A stretch of 64,000 nucleotides of DNA from Algibacter luteus (GCF_900141715.1 NZ_FQYK01000007.1:62001-126000), one strand, 5' to 3'. Positions 1-9,571 are shown, counted from the stretch's first letter. Notes: a model not told the origin generated them from the letters alone. Made by a program: numbers and translations.

Positions 1-441
1 GGTCTTATTGTTGCTCTTGATGCCATAAGAGATCCTGGAAATCTAGGTACCATTATTAGATTATGTGATTGGTTTGGTGTTAAGGAGTTGGTTTGCAGTA
101 AAGAAACTGTAGATTGTTATAACCCCAAGGTTATTCAGGCAACTATGGGTTCAATTACACGAGTAAATATTTCTTATGTTGATTTGGTTTCGTTTTTAAA
201 AGAAGGCAATTTACTTGTTTTCGGTGCGTTTATGGAAGGTGAAAATGTTTATAAAACTACACTCCCTGAAAAAGGTATTTTAGTGATGGGTAACGAAGCC
301 AATGGCATTTCAAACGAAGTTGAAAAGTTTGTAACAGAAAAAATATCAATTCCAAGGTTTGGAGATGTTCAAGCAACCGAAAGTTTAAATGTAGCTACAG
401 CAACTGCTATTTTATTAAGCGAATTTTGCAGACGATTCTAA
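1..441 (+). CDS. TrmH/SpoU-family RNA 2'-O-methyltransferase, 3' part
   Basis: The reading frame is open from the first base of the window, so the 5' end lies outside; 146 codons and a TAA stop are visible. The three SPOUT/TrmH signature stretches are present in order: the Asn-containing DPGNLGTIIR near the visible start, the LVMGNEANGIS stretch that forms part of the AdoMet-binding trefoil knot, and the C-terminal SLNVATATAILL. Family members 2'-O-methylate ribose in tRNA or rRNA using AdoMet. The exact RNA target cannot be told from this portion. It converges on porT with a 55 bp gap in which no clear terminator is seen. Confidence 0.9.
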   Translation, partial: GLIVALDAIRDPGNLGTIIRLCDWFGVKELVCSKETVDCYNPKVIQATMGSITRVNISYVDLVSFLKEGNLLVFGAFMEGENVYKTTLPEKGILVMGNEANGISNEVEKFVTEKISIPRFGDVQATESLNVATATAILLSEFCRRF

Positions 442-496
442 AATAACAATCACGTAACAAATTAAAAATAATTATTGATTCTTTTTTACTTGTAGC

Positions 497-1228
497 TTAT
501 TGAAACGTAAAGTTTATAAAAACACCACGTGTCTGCATACCTGCTATATTACTTGTCCAAGGGCTATTAGGGTCGTTATCTCTAACTAATTCATCGTTAA
601 TTCCGAAAAGCCCACGAATAGAAGGTGTAAATTTAAAGTTGTACAAATAGAAGTCGATACCAAAACCTAATTCGTAGAAAATAGAATTTTTGGTTGTTCT
701 AAATTGTCCGTTGCTATTGTCTTCAGGGTTGTTTTCGTTGCTAGATAGATTGAGTGCTGTTGAAAACCCGCCAACAATAAAAGGTTTAAAATTATTAACT
801 CGTTTCGTCGATACTTTTAATAATAAAGGGATATGGATGTATGTCGATTTTACCTCTCTTACTAAATCTGAAGCTTTAACATCTGGTTCGTTTTGAAACC
901 ATTCTTGCCCATAATATAATTCTCGAGTCGTAATAAGTAAACCAGGTTCTAAACGCAAATCAATAAAACTATTTATACGTAAATTACCAATAAGACCAAC
1001 GCTAAAGCCTGGGCTTCGTTTTACATATATATCGCGTAAATCGGTGTTATAGTCAAAATTAAAATCGTAATTATTAATGCCTAAAAAGTACCCCCAGCGT
1101 AACAAATTGTTATCGGTAGATCCTCGTCCTTGGTTGGCGTCATAGGTCACTTTTTCTTTCTTAAATAACTGAGCGTTAGAAGTTTCTATGATGAATAAAA
1201 AAGAAATAAAGGCAAAAAAATACTTCAT
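497..1228 (-). CDS. porT: PorT-family outer-membrane beta-barrel protein (probable T9SS component)
   Basis: A 243-residue protein with an N-terminal signal peptide (MKYFFAFISFLFIIETSNAQ), followed by amphipathic alternating stretches and a C-terminal aromatic residue region ending INFTFQ, typical of a small outer-membrane barrel. In Bacteroidetes, PorT proteins of this size belong to the type IX secretion and gliding machinery, and I recall porT lying beside ubiE in flavobacteria, as here. The ATG at 1228 is chosen over an upstream in-frame codon because it begins a proper signal peptide and follows the ubiE stop by 4 bp, implying co-transcription. It could instead be a general outer-membrane beta-barrel protein; the family call rests on context and length. 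Confidence 0.7.
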   Translation of the reverse strand: MKYFFAFISFLFIIETSNAQLFKKEKVTYDANQGRGSTDNNLLRWGYFLGINNYDFNFDYNTDLRDIYVKRSPGFSVGLIGNLRINSFIDLRLEPGLLITTRELYYGQEWFQNEPDVKASDLVREVKSTYIHIPLLLKVSTKRVNNFKPFIVGGFSTALNLSSNENNPEDNSNGQFRTTKNSIFYELGFGIDFYLYNFKFTPSIRGLFGINDELVRDNDPNSPWTSNIAGMQTRGVFINFTFQ

Positions 1229-1232
1229 ATAA

Positions 1233-1958
1233 TTACTTAGACGATTTATAAATAGTTGCAACACCAAAGGTTTGAGGGAAATCTTCAACATTTATAAACC
1301 CAATATTACGTAAAATATTGTTTAAGGCTTCTCCATATGGAAATACGGATGCAGAATCACTTAAATATTTATAGGCACTTCGGTCTTTAGAAAAGGCTTT
1401 ACCAATAAGCGGTAAAATATTTTTGGTGTAAAACTTATAACCCTGTTTGAATGGTGTTTTTGTGGGAACAGAGGTTTCTAAAATCACAAATGTTCCATGA
1501 GGTTTTAAAACTCGGTATATTTCTTTCAAACCGTTTTCAAGAGTTTCAAAGTTTCTCACACCAAAAGCAACGGTAATAGCATCAAATGAATCATCTTCAA
1601 AAGGCATGTTTTCAGAATCACCTAAAACCATTTCAATTTTAGATTCTAATGATTTTTTGTTAATTTTTTGTTTCCCAATTTCAAGCATACCACTGCTAAT
1701 ATCCAAACCTACAATTTTAGTTGCATTGGTTTCAGCAAGATTTATAGCTAAATCGCCGGTGCCAGTAGCGATATCTAAAACAGTGTCAGGATTCGACTTT
1801 TTAACTATTTCAACAACTCTTTTCCGCCATTTAATATCAATACCAAAAGATATCACGCGGTTCAAACCATCATAATCACCAGAAATGTTGTCAAACATTT
1901 GGGTAACCTGTTCTTTTTTACCTAAGTCGCTGTTTTTATAAGGCTTTACTTTCGACAA
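1233..1958 (-). CDS. ubiE: Demethylmenaquinone methyltransferase UbiE/MenG
   Basis: 241 residues, the usual length. The AdoMet-binding motif I ([12 protein letters not shown]) is near residue 63 and the family's C-terminal [23 protein letters not shown]-type ending is present. The enzyme C-methylates demethylmenaquinone to menaquinone, the respiratory quinone of flavobacteria, and so supplies the quinone used by the Na+-NQR encoded elsewhere in the window. The start is a TTG at 1958: an upstream in-frame stop lies two codons away and there is no in-frame ATG before the conserved region. A TATATTTG promoter element 18-25 bp upstream fits a short leader. It is probably the first gene of a ubiE-porT operon. 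Confidence 0.93.
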   Translation of the reverse strand: MSKVKPYKNSDLGKKEQVTQMFDNISGDYDGLNRVISFGIDIKWRKRVVEIVKKSNPDTVLDIATGTGDLAINLAETNATKIVGLDISSGMLEIGKQKINKKSLESKIEMVLGDSENMPFEDDSFDAITVAFGVRNFETLENGLKEIYRVLKPHGTFVILETSVPTKTPFKQGYKFYTKNILPLIGKAFSKDRSAYKYLSDSASVFPYGEALNNILRNIGFINVEDFPQTFGVATIYKSSK

Positions 1959-1975
1959 ATCTTAAATTTTTTCAG

Positions 1976-1983
1976 CAAATATA
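1976..1983 (-). promoter_or_regulatory. Bacteroidetes-type -7 element for ubiE-porT
   Basis: On the minus strand this reads TATATTTG, a perfect match to the TAnnTTTG consensus. Transcription would start about 12 bp before the TTG start codon. No clear -33 TTTG was found at the usual spacing. Confidence 0.55.
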
Positions 1984-2062
1984 ATCTTTTAAGAAAGCTA
2001 AACATAATAAGAATTCTAAATATTATAATAATCAATTTCCATCTTCAATATTTATTTTATAC

Positions 2063-2070
2063 TATCTTTG
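2063..2070 (+). promoter_or_regulatory. Bacteroidetes-type -7 element for trkA-trkH
   Basis: TATCTTTG matches TAnnTTTG and lies 25 bp before the trkA ATG. It is about 80 bp from the divergent ubiE -7 element. No convincing -33 element is seen. Confidence 0.55.
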
Positions 2071-2095
2071 CTATACTTTTTATGATAATTAAATA

Positions 2096-3445
2096 ATGAA
2101 AATAATTATTGCTGGTGCTGGTGAAGTAGGATTTCATTTAGCAAAATTATTGTCTTACGAATCCCAAGAGATTACTTTAATAGACATAGATAAAGAAAGC
2201 TTAGCATACGCAGATACGCATTTAGATATTAAAGTTTTAAGAGGAGATACAACCTCAATTGCTATTTTAAAGGAAGCTAAAATAGACGTCTGCGATTTAT
2301 TCATTGCCGTAACAGCAATTGAAACTACCAATATTACCGTTTGTGTTTTAGCGAAACAGTTAGGTGCAAAAAAAACCATAGCAAGAATTACCAATACCGA
2401 GTTTATAAATTTTAAAGATGAAGTCGGGTTTACAAAATTTGGTATAGATGAATTAATTTCTCCCGAATCGTTGGCAGCAGCAGAAATTGAACTGTCATTA
2501 AAACAATCTTCCTTTAATGAAACTTACGAGTTTGAAGATGGTGCGCTTACTATGGTTGGATTAACACTTTCTAGTTCTGCCTCTTTTGTTGGTAAAATGG
2601 TGAAGGAAGCAGCCGAAATTTTACCAGAAATTCATTTTATTCCTATAGCTATTCAACGATTTGGCACACAATATACTATCATTCCAAGAGGAGATACTGA
2701 ATTTAAACGAGGCGATAATGTGGTATTTATAACCTCTGAGGGTGGAGCCGAAGAACTTTGTAAACTTACAGGAAAAGATAATACAGATATTAAAGATGTT
2801 ATGATTCTGGGCGGAAGCCAAATAGGTTTTAAATCGGCCAGAGATTTAAGCGATAAAGGTTTTAATGTTAAACTTTTAGAAGCGAATAAAGAACGTGCTT
2901 TTGATATTGCTGACGATTTACCAAATGTATTGGTTATTCAAAGTGACGGACGAAATGTAGATATTCTTGATGAAGAAAATATAAGTGGTATGGATGCTTT
3001 TATTGCGGTTGGCGATAATTCTGAAACCAACATCATGTCATGCCTTGTAGCTAAATCAAAAGGAGTTAAGAAAACCATTGCACTTGTTGAAAACATGGAT
3101 TATTTCGAGCTTTCGCATTCTGTTGGTATTGAAACTTTAATCAACAAAAAACTACTTGCTGCAAATAACATTTTCAGATATATTAGAAAAGGCGAAGTGC
3201 TTGCAATGACAAAGTTGAGCAACATGAATGCTGAAATACTAGAGTTTGAGGTAAAAGCTTCTTCGTCTATATGCAATAAATACATAAAAAATATCGACTT
3301 CCCTAGATCTGCAATTATTGGTGGTGTTATTAGAAACGACGAAGGTGTTATTGCTTTAGGCGATTTTAAGATTCAAGAAGGTGATAAGGTTGTAGTTTGC
3401 AGTTTATTACAATCCATTAAAGGTGTTGAAAAACTTTTCCGTTAG
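2096..3445 (+). CDS. trkA: Trk potassium uptake regulatory protein TrkA
   Basis: 449 residues with the duplicated RCK arrangement of TrkA: a first Rossmann fold starting IIIAGAGEVGFHLAKLL at residue 2, a TrkA-C domain around residues 135-215, a second Rossmann fold starting VMILGGSQIGFKSARDL near residue 238, and a final TrkA-C domain. This cytoplasmic ring binds NAD(H) and adenine nucleotides and gates the TrkH channel encoded directly downstream. The ATG at 2096 is preceded by a TATCTTTG element. trkH begins 1 bp past the TAG stop. Confidence 0.95.
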   Translation: MKIIIAGAGEVGFHLAKLLSYESQEITLIDIDKESLAYADTHLDIKVLRGDTTSIAILKEAKIDVCDLFIAVTAIETTNITVCVLAKQLGAKKTIARITNTEFINFKDEVGFTKFGIDELISPESLAAAEIELSLKQSSFNETYEFEDGALTMVGLTLSSSASFVGKMVKEAAEILPEIHFIPIAIQRFGTQYTIIPRGDTEFKRGDNVVFITSEGGAEELCKLTGKDNTDIKDVMILGGSQIGFKSARDLSDKGFNVKLLEANKERAFDIADDLPNVLVIQSDGRNVDILDEENISGMDAFIAVGDNSETNIMSCLVAKSKGVKKTIALVENMDYFELSHSVGIETLINKKLLAANNIFRYIRKGEVLAMTKLSNMNAEILEFEVKASSSICNKYIKNIDFPRSAIIGGVIRNDEGVIALGDFKIQEGDKVVVCSLLQSIKGVEKLFR

Positions 3446-3446
3446 T

Positions 3447-4952
3447 ATGCGCAAATCCATGAAGCTTAATTACAAAATTATTTTCCATTTTTTGGGATTG
3501 CTCATGTTGTTTAATGGTGGTTTTATGCTTTTGTCTTCTTTGGTAAGTTATATTTATAAAGATGGTGTATCACTTCAAATATTTTTAGCAGGTCTTGCTA
3601 CCTTATTCTTAGGAGCTATCGCTATGGTTTTTACAAAAAATCATACCAAAGAAATGAATAAGCGCGAGGGCTATATCGTCGTTAGTTTTGGTTGGATTAT
3701 CATGTCACTTTCAGGAACGTTGCCGTATGTTTTTACAGAAAGTATTCCAAGTTTTACAAATGCTTTTTTCGAAACCATGTCGGGTTATACAACAACTGGA
3801 GCTTCAATTTTAAACGATATTGAAGCAGTGCCAAAAGGTGTATTGTTCTGGCGAAGTTTAACACATTGGATAGGAGGTATGGGTATTATTGTTTTAGCCA
3901 TTGCCATTTTACCATTGCTAGGTATTGGAGGAATGCAGCTTTTTGCTGCCGAAGCTCCTGGTCCAAATGCCGATAAATTGCACCCCAGAATTACCGATAC
4001 AGCAAAACGCCTTTGGTTAATTTATTTTGGTTATACCGCTGCAGAAACTTTATTGCTAAGTGCTGCAGGTATGTCGTTTTTCGATGCTATAAATCATGCG
4101 CTTTGTACACTATCTACAGGTGGGTTTTCAACCAAAAATGCGAGTGTTGCTTATTGGAATAGCCAGCCAATAATTCAATACATCATCATCCTGTTTATGT
4201 TTTTAGCAGGTACAAACTTTGTATTAAGTTATTTTGCGTTTAAAGGTAAAGTTCAAAAAGTTATAAACGACGAGGAGTTCAAACTCTACTTCAAGTTTGT
4301 AGCTATATTTACAATAATAGCGGCATTAATTATATATTTCAGAGCCGATGTTTCGGCGTCTTCAGTAAATCATCCTATGGTTTGGGGTGAGGGCGAAAGC
4401 GCCTTTAGGCATGCCTTATTTCAAGTACTTGCTATTATAACAACTACAGGTTTTGTAACTGCCGACTATACCATGTGGACCCCCTTTTTGGTGGTCTTCT
4501 TTTTCGGATTAATGTTTCTAGGTGGTTCTGCAGGAAGTACCTCAGGAGGTGTAAAAGTAGTACGTCATTTAATCCTAATTAAAAACGGATTTTTAGAGTT
4601 CAAACGCACCCTACACCCAAGTGCTATCTTGCCAGTTCGCTATAACAAACGCGCCATATCTGGCGATATCGTATTTAATATCCTAGGGTTTTTCATCCTT
4701 TACATGCTCTCTTTCATTATTGGTTCTTTGGGCTTCTCTATTTTGGGCATCGAGTTTAAATCTGCCATCGGTTTAGCGGCCTCGACATTAGGTAATGTAG
4801 GTCCTGCTTTAGGCGATTATGGCCCTATAAACAACTACGCACCACTGCCATCCTTAGGTAAATGGTGGGCATCATTTTTAATGCTAATAGGGCGTTTAGA
4901 GCTCTTTACCGTCCTCATTTTATTCACCCCATTTTTCTGGAGAAATAGATAA
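3447..4952 (+). CDS. trkH: Trk/Ktr-type potassium uptake membrane protein TrkH
   Basis: 501 residues from the ATG at 3447. The hydrophobic helices and four selectivity-filter P-loops of TrkH are visible, for example SGYTTTGASIL, STGGFSTKNAS, TTTGFVTADY and STLGNVGPALGDYG. The protein forms the inner-membrane pore for K+ uptake and works with TrkA. An in-frame GTG upstream would overlap trkA by 23 bp; the ATG one base after the trkA stop fits translational coupling better, and another ATG at 3459 is possible. A dispersed repeat and a bidirectional terminator follow. Confidence 0.93.
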   Translation: MRKSMKLNYKIIFHFLGLLMLFNGGFMLLSSLVSYIYKDGVSLQIFLAGLATLFLGAIAMVFTKNHTKEMNKREGYIVVSFGWIIMSLSGTLPYVFTESIPSFTNAFFETMSGYTTTGASILNDIEAVPKGVLFWRSLTHWIGGMGIIVLAIAILPLLGIGGMQLFAAEAPGPNADKLHPRITDTAKRLWLIYFGYTAAETLLLSAAGMSFFDAINHALCTLSTGGFSTKNASVAYWNSQPIIQYIIILFMFLAGTNFVLSYFAFKGKVQKVINDEEFKLYFKFVAIFTIIAALIIYFRADVSASSVNHPMVWGEGESAFRHALFQVLAIITTTGFVTADYTMWTPFLVVFFFGLMFLGGSAGSTSGGVKVVRHLILIKNGFLEFKRTLHPSAILPVRYNKRAISGDIVFNILGFFILYMLSFIIGSLGFSILGIEFKSAIGLAASTLGNVGPALGDYGPINNYAPLPSLGKWWASFLMLIGRLELFTVLILFTPFFWRNR

Positions 4953-4970
4953 TAAGTTGGCTCCTGTTAT

Positions 4971-5093
4971 TTGGGCGCCTGCCTGCCGATGGGCAGGTTA
5001 CCGCAAGGGTCGGGCTTTTCATTACTAGTTTTGGCTCGATGCGCGCCTCGCCAAAAGCTAACCATTACAATCCCTAACGCGAGTGTTTCGTGT
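4971..5093 (+). repeat. Dispersed flavobacterial repeat, copy A
   Basis: Begins TTGGGCGCCTGCCTGCC, continues with CAAGGGTCGGGCTTTTC, has a central hairpin (TTTTGGC ... GCCAAAA around 5030-5056) and ends CAATCCCTAACGCG. The same left border, hairpin and right border recur, degraded to different degrees, at 18097-18184, 36379-36469, 47036-47155 and 57597-57642. It is far more GC-rich than its surroundings and lies just past the trkH stop. Confidence 0.75.
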
Positions 5094-5123
5094 TAGTTTT
5101 CACAAATTAGAAATATCTTAAAA

Positions 5124-5157
5124 CAAAAAAAAGCCACTATTTTAGTGACTTTTTTTG
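5124..5157. terminator. Bidirectional rho-independent terminator
   Basis: An A-run, the stem AGCCACTA/TAGTGACT (one mismatch), a TTT loop and a T-run lie between the converging trkH and aminotransferase genes, so either strand gives a stem followed by U's. Confidence 0.75.
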
Positions 5158-5174
5158 TTTTGTGTTATATCAAC

Positions 5175-6359
5175 TTAACTAACGGCATCTTTAATTCGTT
5201 TAATAGCTTCAATTATTTGTTCTTGCGAAGCAGCATAAGAAATTCTAATACAATCAGGATTTCCGAAGGCTTCGCCGGTAACTGTTGCAACAAGTGCTTC
5301 TTCTAATAAATATAAAGAAAAATCAGTTGCATTATTAATCTTCTTTCCTCTTAAAGTTTTACCAAAAAAATAGGTAACGTCAGGGAAAATATAAAAGGCG
5401 CCATCTGGAGTGTTAGATTTAAATCCTTCAATCTCGTTAACTAATTTTAAAATTAAATCTCGACGTACCTTAAATTCATCAATCATGTATTGTACACGAG
5501 AAGCCGGTTCATTTAAAGCTGTAATTACCGCACGTTGTGCAATACAGTTGGCGCCACTAGTTATTTGTCCTTGCATTTTGTTACAAGCTCTAGCAATTTT
5601 TTCAGGAGCACCAAGGTATCCAATACGCCATCCAGTCATGGCAAAAGCTTTCGATACACCGTTTACTGTAATGGTATTGTTGTACATATCATCAAACTCT
5701 GCAATACTTGCATGTCCTTCACCATAGTTTATGTGTTCATATATTTCATCAGAAACCACATAAATGTTTGGATGTTTCACCAATACATCAGCTAATGCTC
5801 TTAATTCAGATTTACTGTAAACAGAACCACTTGGATTACATGGCGAGCTAAACCATAACATTTTTGTTTTTGGTGTAATAGCGGCTTCCAATTGTGCCGG
5901 TGTCATTTTAAAATCGGTATCAATCGAAGTTTCTACCTCTACAGGAACACCATCATTTAATTTCACAATATCAGCATAACTTACCCAATACGGGCATGGT
6001 AGTATAACCTCGTCGCCCTCATTAAGCATCACACCTGCGATATTAGCTAAACACTGTTTAGCACCAGTAGATACAACTATTTGTGTAGGGGTGTAAGTTA
6101 AATTATTATCACGTTTAAATTTAATGATAATCGCATCTTTTAATTCCCCATAACCATCAACGGGTGTATAAGAGTTGTAATTTTCATTAATAGCTTGAAT
6201 TGCGGCTTCTTTTATAAAATCTGGAGTGTTGAAATCTGGTTCTCCTAGGCTTAAGCCAATAATATCTTTTCCTTCGCCTCTAAGCTCTCTAGCTTTTGCT
6301 GCCATTGCCAAAGTAGCAGACGTAGCCATGTTTAAAATTCTATCAGATAGTAATTGCAT
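5175..6359 (-). CDS. PLP-dependent aspartate/aromatic aminotransferase, class I
   Basis: 394 residues, the standard length of subgroup I-beta aminotransferases. The PLP lysine lies in VNGVSKAFAMTGWRIGY (K237); the SLGEPDFNTP start, SPCNPSG and SDEIYE motifs are all in place. The enzyme is cytoplasmic and exchanges amino groups between amino acids (most likely aspartate) and 2-oxoglutarate or other oxo acids. The substrate cannot be fixed from sequence. It lies 36 bp downstream of the desaturase on the same strand and may be partly co-transcribed with it. Confidence 0.92.
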   Translation of the reverse strand: MQLLSDRILNMATSATLAMAAKARELRGEGKDIIGLSLGEPDFNTPDFIKEAAIQAINENYNSYTPVDGYGELKDAIIIKFKRDNNLTYTPTQIVVSTGAKQCLANIAGVMLNEGDEVILPCPYWVSYADIVKLNDGVPVEVETSIDTDFKMTPAQLEAAITPKTKMLWFSSPCNPSGSVYSKSELRALADVLVKHPNIYVVSDEIYEHINYGEGHASIAEFDDMYNNTITVNGVSKAFAMTGWRIGYLGAPEKIARACNKMQGQITSGANCIAQRAVITALNEPASRVQYMIDEFKVRRDLILKLVNEIEGFKSNTPDGAFYIFPDVTYFFGKTLRGKKINNATDFSLYLLEEALVATVTGEAFGNPDCIRISYAASQEQIIEAIKRIKDAVS

Positions 6360-6395
6360 TTGTTTTTTTTAGGTATTTGATCGGTATATAAAAAT

Positions 6396-7490
6396 TTAGG
6401 CTAAACTAGGTTTTTCTCCTAGTACTTTTAATTGGTTGTAATGCTCTGCTACAGCTTTCCAAAAAGTTTTGTACTCATTGTAAGGCAAGCTAAATTCTTG
6501 AGCAGTTTCTTTAACTATTTTAGCTATTTTGTTGTAGTGTATGTGGCTAATATTTGAAAACAAGTGATGCTCTACTTGTCGGTTTAATCCACCAGTATAA
6601 AATTCTACAAACCAACTTTTTGGCGAAAAATTAGACGTGGTATGTAATTGATGTATAGCCCAAGTGTTTTTCATGTTGCCTTCACTATCAGGAAGCGGCA
6701 TTTCTGTATTTGGCATAACATGAGCCAATTGAAAAATAACACTTAGTATGATACCCGCAGTATAATGCATTACAAAAAATCCTATCAATACTTCCCACCA
6801 TGCAAAACCTAATGATAAAGGTAAAATCACCCAAATAGAATAATACACTATTTTTCCAATTATTAGTTTAGTCCACTGTGTTGCAGGATTAGGCATTTTG
6901 CCATAGGCTAATTTTCTTTTTAAATATTTATAAGTTTGCACAAAATCGGTAGTTATAGCCCAATTTGCAGTTAACAAACCATATAAAAAGAAAGCATAAA
7001 ATCTTTGGTATTTGTGAATTTTAAGCCATTCAGCATGTTTAGAAAATCTAATGATTCTTCCGGCATCAATATCTTCGTCATGTCCTTGTATGTTTGTGTA
7101 GGTATGGTGTAAAACATTGTGTTGCACTTTCCAATTGTAGTCGTTTCCAGCTAATATGTAAATACTGCTACCCATGAGTTTGTTAACCCATTTTTTACTA
7201 GAAAAAGAGCCGTGATTGGCGTCGTGCATCACGTTCATGCCTACACCAGCCATACCAATACCAACAATTACCATTCCTAATATTTGAACCCAAGCAGGTA
7301 AATCTAAAGTTAAAATTAAAACCACAGGAACTATTAATAATGCAAACATCACTATAGCCTTTGTGTATAACTTCCAATTACCAGTACGTTTTAAATCATT
7401 TTCTTTAAAATAATCATTCACACGTTTATTTAAAGTTTTAAAAAACTTTGCAGGGTCTTTTCTTGAAAACGAAAGTGCTTGCTTACTCAT
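6396..7490 (-). CDS. Membrane fatty acid desaturase (acyl-CoA/acyl-lipid type)
   Basis: 364 residues with the three histidine boxes of membrane di-iron desaturases in order: HDANHGS, HNVLHHTY and the Q-containing QVEHHLF. Hydrophobic pairs of helices flank them. The enzyme inserts a double bond into membrane acyl chains using O2 and an electron donor. The QxxHH third box without a fused cytochrome b5 domain points to the front-end/linoleoyl-type branch. The position of the double bond made is not predictable. The gene has a strong promoter of its own, upstream of the ATG at 7490. Confidence 0.92.
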   Translation of the reverse strand: MSKQALSFSRKDPAKFFKTLNKRVNDYFKENDLKRTGNWKLYTKAIVMFALLIVPVVLILTLDLPAWVQILGMVIVGIGMAGVGMNVMHDANHGSFSSKKWVNKLMGSSIYILAGNDYNWKVQHNVLHHTYTNIQGHDEDIDAGRIIRFSKHAEWLKIHKYQRFYAFFLYGLLTANWAITTDFVQTYKYLKRKLAYGKMPNPATQWTKLIIGKIVYYSIWVILPLSLGFAWWEVLIGFFVMHYTAGIILSVIFQLAHVMPNTEMPLPDSEGNMKNTWAIHQLHTTSNFSPKSWFVEFYTGGLNRQVEHHLFSNISHIHYNKIAKIVKETAQEFSLPYNEYKTFWKAVAEHYNQLKVLGEKPSLA

Positions 7491-7541
7491 ATTTTTTAAT
7501 TTAGTTTAATCTGTATGGTATTTATAATCTATACCATGGGG

Positions 7542-7570
7542 CAAAGATATGTATTATCCAACTCAACAAA
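7542..7570 (-). promoter_or_regulatory. Promoter of the desaturase gene
   Basis: On the minus strand, TTTG (7567-7570), a 17 bp spacer and TATCTTTG (7542-7549) match the Bacteroidetes -33/-7 consensus. The predicted start, near 7536, leaves a 45 bp AT-rich leader. Membrane desaturases are commonly cold-regulated, but no specific regulatory site is visible here. Confidence 0.7.
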
Positions 7571-7606
7571 GAACGTTTTTATGTAAAAATATGTATATAA
7601 AAAGTA

Positions 7607-7614
7607 TATTTTTG
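7607..7614 (+). promoter_or_regulatory. Possible -7 element for rsmG
   Basis: TATTTTTG fits TAnnTTTG, 102 bp upstream of the rsmG ATG. The -33 element is not clear, so the call is tentative. Confidence 0.35.
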
Positions 7615-7716
7615 TTGAAAATTTAACAGACGTAGAAAGTGTATAGGCCAAATTTTCTATGTTTTAAGGGCGTACATTACGTTTGCTTGCAACTACTCGA
7701 TTAAATAAAACAGCTA

Positions 7717-8346
7717 ATGAATCTTATTTTAAAATACTTTCCAAATCTAACAGAAGATCAAATAAATAAATTTGAAAAATTGGAATCTTTATATCAAGAT
7801 TGGAACTTAAAAATTAATGTTGTTTCACGAAAAGATATTGATGAGCTATATATACGCCATGTTTTGCATTCTCTAGGCATTGCTAAAGTAATAGAATTCA
7901 AACCTGGTAGTAAACTTTTGGATGTAGGTACTGGAGGAGGATTTCCGGGCATACCTTTAGCTATAATGTTTCCAGACTGTTCATTTCATTTGGTTGATAG
8001 TATTGCTAAAAAATTAAAAGTGGTAGATGAGGTTGTTGCAGGTTTAGGGTTAACCAATGTAAAAACAACACACAGCAGAGTGGAAAACATTGATGGTAAA
8101 TACGATTTTATAATAAGTAGAGCTGTTGCCGCAATGCCTACGTTTGTGCATTGGGTAAAAGGCAAGATTGCCAAAGATCAGAAGCATGAACTTAAAAATG
8201 GTATTCTGTATTTAAAAGGAGGTGATTTATCTGAAGAACTTAAAGATTACAGAACCACAACTATTTATAATTTAAGTGATTATTATAGTGAAGATTTTTA
8301 TGAAACGAAAAAAGTAGTTCATTTGCCAATGAAATATAAAGGATAA
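7717..8346 (+). CDS. rsmG: 16S rRNA (guanine-N7) methyltransferase RsmG (GidB)
   Basis: 209 residues, the family length. The AdoMet-binding glycine-rich motif LLDVGTGGGFPGIPLAI is near residue 67 and the family stretch ISRAVAAMP near residue 134. RsmG methylates N7 of G527 in 16S rRNA; its loss is known in other bacteria to give low-level streptomycin resistance. The TAA stop abuts the stop codon of the convergent TPR gene with no spacer. Confidence 0.95.
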   Translation: MNLILKYFPNLTEDQINKFEKLESLYQDWNLKINVVSRKDIDELYIRHVLHSLGIAKVIEFKPGSKLLDVGTGGGFPGIPLAIMFPDCSFHLVDSIAKKLKVVDEVVAGLGLTNVKTTHSRVENIDGKYDFIISRAVAAMPTFVHWVKGKIAKDQKHELKNGILYLKGGDLSEELKDYRTTTIYNLSDYYSEDFYETKKVVHLPMKYKG

Positions 8347-9306
8347 TTAATCAATCTTAACTAAGGCATTAATTGCATTATTAAAGTAAAAATATTGTTC
8401 TTGAAACCAATATGTGTTATTATAATCTTCAATTGAAGAGGCTTGTTTATCGGGATTTAATATGCTATTAGCCTTATCGAAATTTAATTTCGCATTGGCA
8501 GTATCATTAATTTTTATATAAGCCATTGCTAGACCTAAGTAGGAATCAAAATCTAGTGAATCAAATTTTATGGCTTCTTGAAAATCAGAAATAGCTTCGT
8601 CGTATTTGCCAATAAATAAAGTAGCAGCACCTCTGTAAAAATATGCGTAGGGGTTGTTTTTGTTACTTCTTAATGATTTTGTTAAATCAATATAGGCATC
8701 TTTATAATATTTCATTTCCATTAAAAAGGCACCTCTATTAAAATAATTATCGGCGTTAGGCTGAATTGAAATAGCGGTAGTGTAATCTTTTAAAGCATTA
8801 GTATACTGCTCAATTGCCGAATAAGCTGTAGCTCTTAAAGCAAATACGTTGGCTGCTTCCGGAGCCTGTTTTATTATTGCAGTGAAATCTTTAATAGCAC
8901 TTTCATATTCATTTAAATCTAATTTTACGCAAGCTAAACTATAAAGGGCATCAATAAATTTCTCGTCAAGCATGTAGGCTTTAGCATAATCTTCTTTTGC
9001 ACCTGTAAAATCTTTTAAGCTGTATCGTGAATTTCCTCTGTTAAAATAGGTGTCGGCGTCAGGCTCTTCAACAATAATTTTTGAGTAATCAACGATTGCG
9101 CCACTATAATCGCCCATATCATTTTTAGCAATAGCCCTATAAAAGTAAAAGTCTAAATTCTCTGGTTCTAGTTTTATGGCTTCATTATAAAGCTTAATTT
9201 TTTTATTTAAATCTGTTTCACGGGAAGCTTGTCTTATAATTTTATTCGCTTGCCCAAAATAAAGTGTAGGGAATAAAATTAGAAAAAGTAGAAAGATTTT
9301 TTTCAT
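8347..9306 (-). CDS. Secreted/periplasmic tetratricopeptide-repeat protein
   Basis: 319 residues. MKKIFLLFLILFPTLYFGQ is a signal peptide, so the ATG at 9306 is preferred over codons further upstream. The rest is built of about seven to eight consecutive 34-residue TPR units; the pattern of paired helices with A..Y..R..A and DAIxDFxxAI repeats is easy to see (for example YDEAISDFQEAIKFDS). TPR arrays bind partner proteins; there is no enzyme domain and the partner is unknown. Its stop directly abuts that of rsmG. Confidence 0.85.
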   Translation of the reverse strand: MKKIFLLFLILFPTLYFGQANKIIRQASRETDLNKKIKLYNEAIKLEPENLDFYFYRAIAKNDMGDYSGAIVDYSKIIVEEPDADTYFNRGNSRYSLKDFTGAKEDYAKAYMLDEKFIDALYSLACVKLDLNEYESAIKDFTAIIKQAPEAANVFALRATAYSAIEQYTNALKDYTTAISIQPNADNYFNRGAFLMEMKYYKDAYIDLTKSLRSNKNNPYAYFYRGAATLFIGKYDEAISDFQEAIKFDSLDFDSYLGLAMAYIKINDTANAKLNFDKANSILNPDKQASSIEDYNNTYWFQEQYFYFNNAINALVKID

Positions 9307-9469
9307 AGTAGAATAGAAACAAATAATATGCCGTTTTATTATTAAAGTTAATATTTTTTTTTCAATAAATGATTTAAAGAATTTTATGTTTTCGTGAATT
9401 TTAGATAAAAAATTGTTAGAAATATCGATATAATACTCACAAAATAAAATTTTTTTGTTTTTTATCGAA

Positions 9470-9477
9470 TAAATTTG
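9470..9477 (+). promoter_or_regulatory. -7 element upstream of the large T9SS cargo gene
   Basis: TAAATTTG fits TAnnTTTG and lies 95 bp before the ATG at 9572, in the 265 bp AT-rich divergent gap. No good -33 match at 17-23 bp spacing was found. Confidence 0.45.
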
Positions 9478-9571
9478 CGTTATATCGATTTTTATTTTTA
9501 TTATTGTGCATCGATTATTACATAATTGAACGTCTCTCATTATAATTTTAATGCCCTAAATCTAAATTAAT

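Noticed and set aside
690-896. Open frame on the + strand inside porT
   Set aside because: It is antisense to the barrel gene, has no promoter or ribosome site, and its composition is that of a shadow frame.
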